This document shows positions 63,201 through 64,000 of a DNA stretch of 64,000 bases, in pieces. The notes below the pieces were generated by a model, which had not been told where the DNA came from, searched no databases, and saw nothing but the letters and a program-made list of their open reading frames with translations. The position numbers and the translations under genes were made by a program. Location of the stretch: the NCBI RefSeq assembly GCF_039655745.1, contig NZ_JBBYXI010000002.1, positions 558,001-622,000 of the forward strand. Reading direction: 5' to 3'. Every line of letters begins with the position of its first letter. Position 1 is the first letter of the stretch. This stretch comes from Hohaiivirga grylli (lineage in GTDB: Bacteria > Pseudomonadota > Alphaproteobacteria > Rhizobiales > Beijerinckiaceae).

Positions 63201-64000
63201 CTCAAGCAGCTTGATCTGCAAAGTGGTCAGACGTTAACCCTGACACCTGATCTCGGTGCATCCGGCGGTGCTACTGATATGTCTGCCAAGATCACAGGCT
63301 CAGGTAATCTGGCCATTGATGCAGCAGGTGCTTCAGATGGTATTGTTTCCCTGTCCAATGCTACGAATGATTACCGGGGTATCACACATGTCTTGAGTGG
63401 GACCCTGCAGATGGCTAATGACCGGGTTCTCGGTCTGACCTCTGATCTTCAGATATTATCTGGCACAACCTTTGATATGAACGGGTTCTCACAAGCAGTT
63501 GGTGCAATTCATGTAGCCAGCGGTGGTGAGCTGAACCTGACTTCAGGCTCAACCCTGACCATCACAGATGCACAACGGGCGGTTGATGATACAGATGGGG
63601 GGGCTTTAGAGAACAATACTCTATTTGGCAGTGGGACCCTGGTGATTGACCCATCCATTCTGCATGTGAATGGTGTTCAGCAGGGCTTTACAGGTAATAT
63701 TCAGATTACAGGTGGTTCAGAGCTTCAGCTGAACAATGTGAACGCCTTTGATACGACAACCTCCATTGAAGTTGTGGGGGCTGAAGACAAGGTCATCTTT
63801 ACCGATCTTGCAGCATATAACCCGAACTGGACATCTGAGGTGACTGGCACAACAGCAGCCAGTTTCAAGGGAGCAGGCTCGGTTGAAGCAACATCCGGGT
63901 CAGACATCACACTGGCAGGTAACAGCTCCGGGTTCTCCGGTTTGTTTATTGCGGATACCAATGCTGTATTACGTGCCTCAGCGCAGCAGAACATCGGTAC
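60270..64000 (+). CDS. Autotransporter passenger with PATR-type repeats (partial, C-terminus outside window)
   Basis: The frame is open from the ATG at 60270 to the window end (1243 complete codons). The signal peptide is about residues 14-35 (IMLLGGVCALSMITAASAQT-like hydrophobic core ending in ASAQ). The first ~640 residues are Ser/Thr/Gly/Asn-rich right-handed beta-helix-like sequence. From about residue 700 come passenger-associated transport repeats: DVGALTKTGSGTLTLTAVNDYAGGTTVAGGVLRLIGDGAIG, and later NATNDYRGITHVLSGTLQMANDRVLG. The C-terminal beta-barrel should lie beyond the edge. It is probably a type Va secreted surface protein with unknown ligand. Confidence 0.85.
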   Translation, partial: MFFNRETLSLRGRIMILLGGVCALSMITAASAQTTTPQDANNSSIILSDDVLISTTGTGTASYNLWARNNGIITATTNNFSLTSQSTSVLYAQSGGQITLDGTGGFLNITGGVLFAGGGIVHATGANSLISLTGAYITTSQEIGGSVTGAYANLGATLSLTDTTISLTGSSTNNVPTGIVGFSLVGTTSSANLSNVTFNIATTSTSGGSVAILVTDRANLTADNLNINLTSGGRSGSKVGLSVTNSQVTISDLVITGVSTSTLNATVSGVSVLGAASIVTINGGTISGAGITAGISANSYGTINANNLNVSSSKSAAITLAQSINSGILNISGGNYAAPANGSTTVSASHMGKLTIKDGAVISNIGSTNATGGYAVYAYSTVGASSYTDIILDDAIIDANGYSATYRVIGAYAAGSASTITMDNSTINVSGGVVSLSGLASYGVLVNGTGTSFTGTNSTITFSRKDASTTIYGAAVQAQAGGVASLDGMTIQQNGNYSYGIAATGTGSKITVTNTSVTSPGTAINGAGLAVSSGGELHITGSTVSFAGTGSYGALLNGISGTTNILSVTDTELTSTGAAAIAIAEGTTGDVTLNGTGTSITGNGIWLNVSGAGSYGDIIIRNGATVRGAAFTATGNTADVAMSFNAVWEISGASQLSNLSVDAATIKYIASGTTLNVTNEIQLKSGGGTFDTNGYDNTLATKLTDVGALTKTGSGTLTLTAVNDYAGGTTVAGGVLRLIGDGAIGAGIAQIDAGGTLFVDLPNSGDYAFNNELIGNGTLQAALADTTKSFDFGISVGTGFTGTFRMGTGRFDLSGNNTAVLTNATLQADTGSIVTVGAGSQAVGNLTFNGGRLHYADVSVPADINTADLVTTGNVSVTSNGGIVAVDTAVAGIVIPTTPSDQLNLLSQDDNAQVKLIDASGTVTGAGGLTLTDLDGNVISMSNHQVDIISGGQTVAVGSYDYIFSGKDNDGVYLGYGLKQLDLQSGQTLTLTPDLGASGGATDMSAKITGSGNLAIDAAGASDGIVSLSNATNDYRGITHVLSGTLQMANDRVLGLTSDLQILSGTTFDMNGFSQAVGAIHVASGGELNLTSGSTLTITDAQRAVDDTDGGALENNTLFGSGTLVIDPSILHVNGVQQGFTGNIQITGGSELQLNNVNAFDTTTSIEVVGAEDKVIFTDLAAYNPNWTSEVTGTTAASFKGAGSVEATSGSDITLAGNSSGFSGLFIADTNAVLRASAQQNIG

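Overview
The window looks like a chromosomal segment of an alphaproteobacterium of moderate G+C. Several arrangements point that way: dusB-ntrB-ntrC-ntrY-ntrX-hfq-hflX, a pyruvate dehydrogenase operon whose E1 beta carries its own lipoyl domain and contains a small DUF5076 gene, trpE/G/D/C followed by moaC-moeA, an lpiA-acvB pair, and hemP with an Irr-type box. Rhodospirillales/Acetobacterales-like gene order is plausible, but the genus cannot be fixed by eye. No tRNA, rRNA, insertion sequence, CRISPR array or broken gene was recognised.

Layout. Both edges are filled by very large secreted surface proteins that run out of the window. A repeat-rich adhesin or autotransporter-like passenger lies on the minus strand (1-3114), and an autotransporter passenger with PATR-type repeats on the plus strand (60270-64000). 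From the left, aspA (aspartate to fumarate) faces the lpiA/mprF-acvB pair (aminoacyl-phosphatidylglycerol synthesis and turnover), and gabD follows. A complete haem-acquisition island occupies 11.1-18.6 kb: hemP-hmuT-hmuU-hmuV on the minus strand, divergent from a TonB-dependent receptor, a dedicated tonB, an IsdG-type haem-degrading monooxygenase and a HutX-type haem carrier. The shared intergenic region carries Irr-like iron-control sites. A minus-strand operon ppiD-trpE-trpG-trpD-trpC-moaC-moeA follows (18.7-26.4 kb).

The middle is housekeeping: tpiA, secG, pyrG, a DUF350 membrane protein, kdsA, an acyltransferase-3 membrane protein, queF and eno. A probable accessory catabolic operon (34.1-37.9 kb) encodes a TetR regulator, a cyclase-family metal hydrolase, an AAHS-like MFS importer and a beta-keto acid cleavage enzyme (BKACE). 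It has a clear palindromic operator candidate. Next come ftsB and the PDH-lipoate block pdhA-pdhB-DUF5076-pdhC-lpd-lipA-coq10, headed by a perfect 24-bp palindrome.

At 45.7-48.7 kb is a small accessory set: WYL regulator, VOC protein, DJ-1/PfpI protein, EVE-domain protein and an orphan lipoprotein. cinA and bifunctional ispDF then precede the nitrogen-regulation block dusB-ntrBC-ntrYX and hfq-hflX. The most review-worthy items are the BKACE/cyclase operon and its operator, the 24-bp palindrome before pdhA, the haem island with its Irr-like boxes, the super-repeat adhesin, and NtrX lacking the sigma-54 GAFTGA loop.
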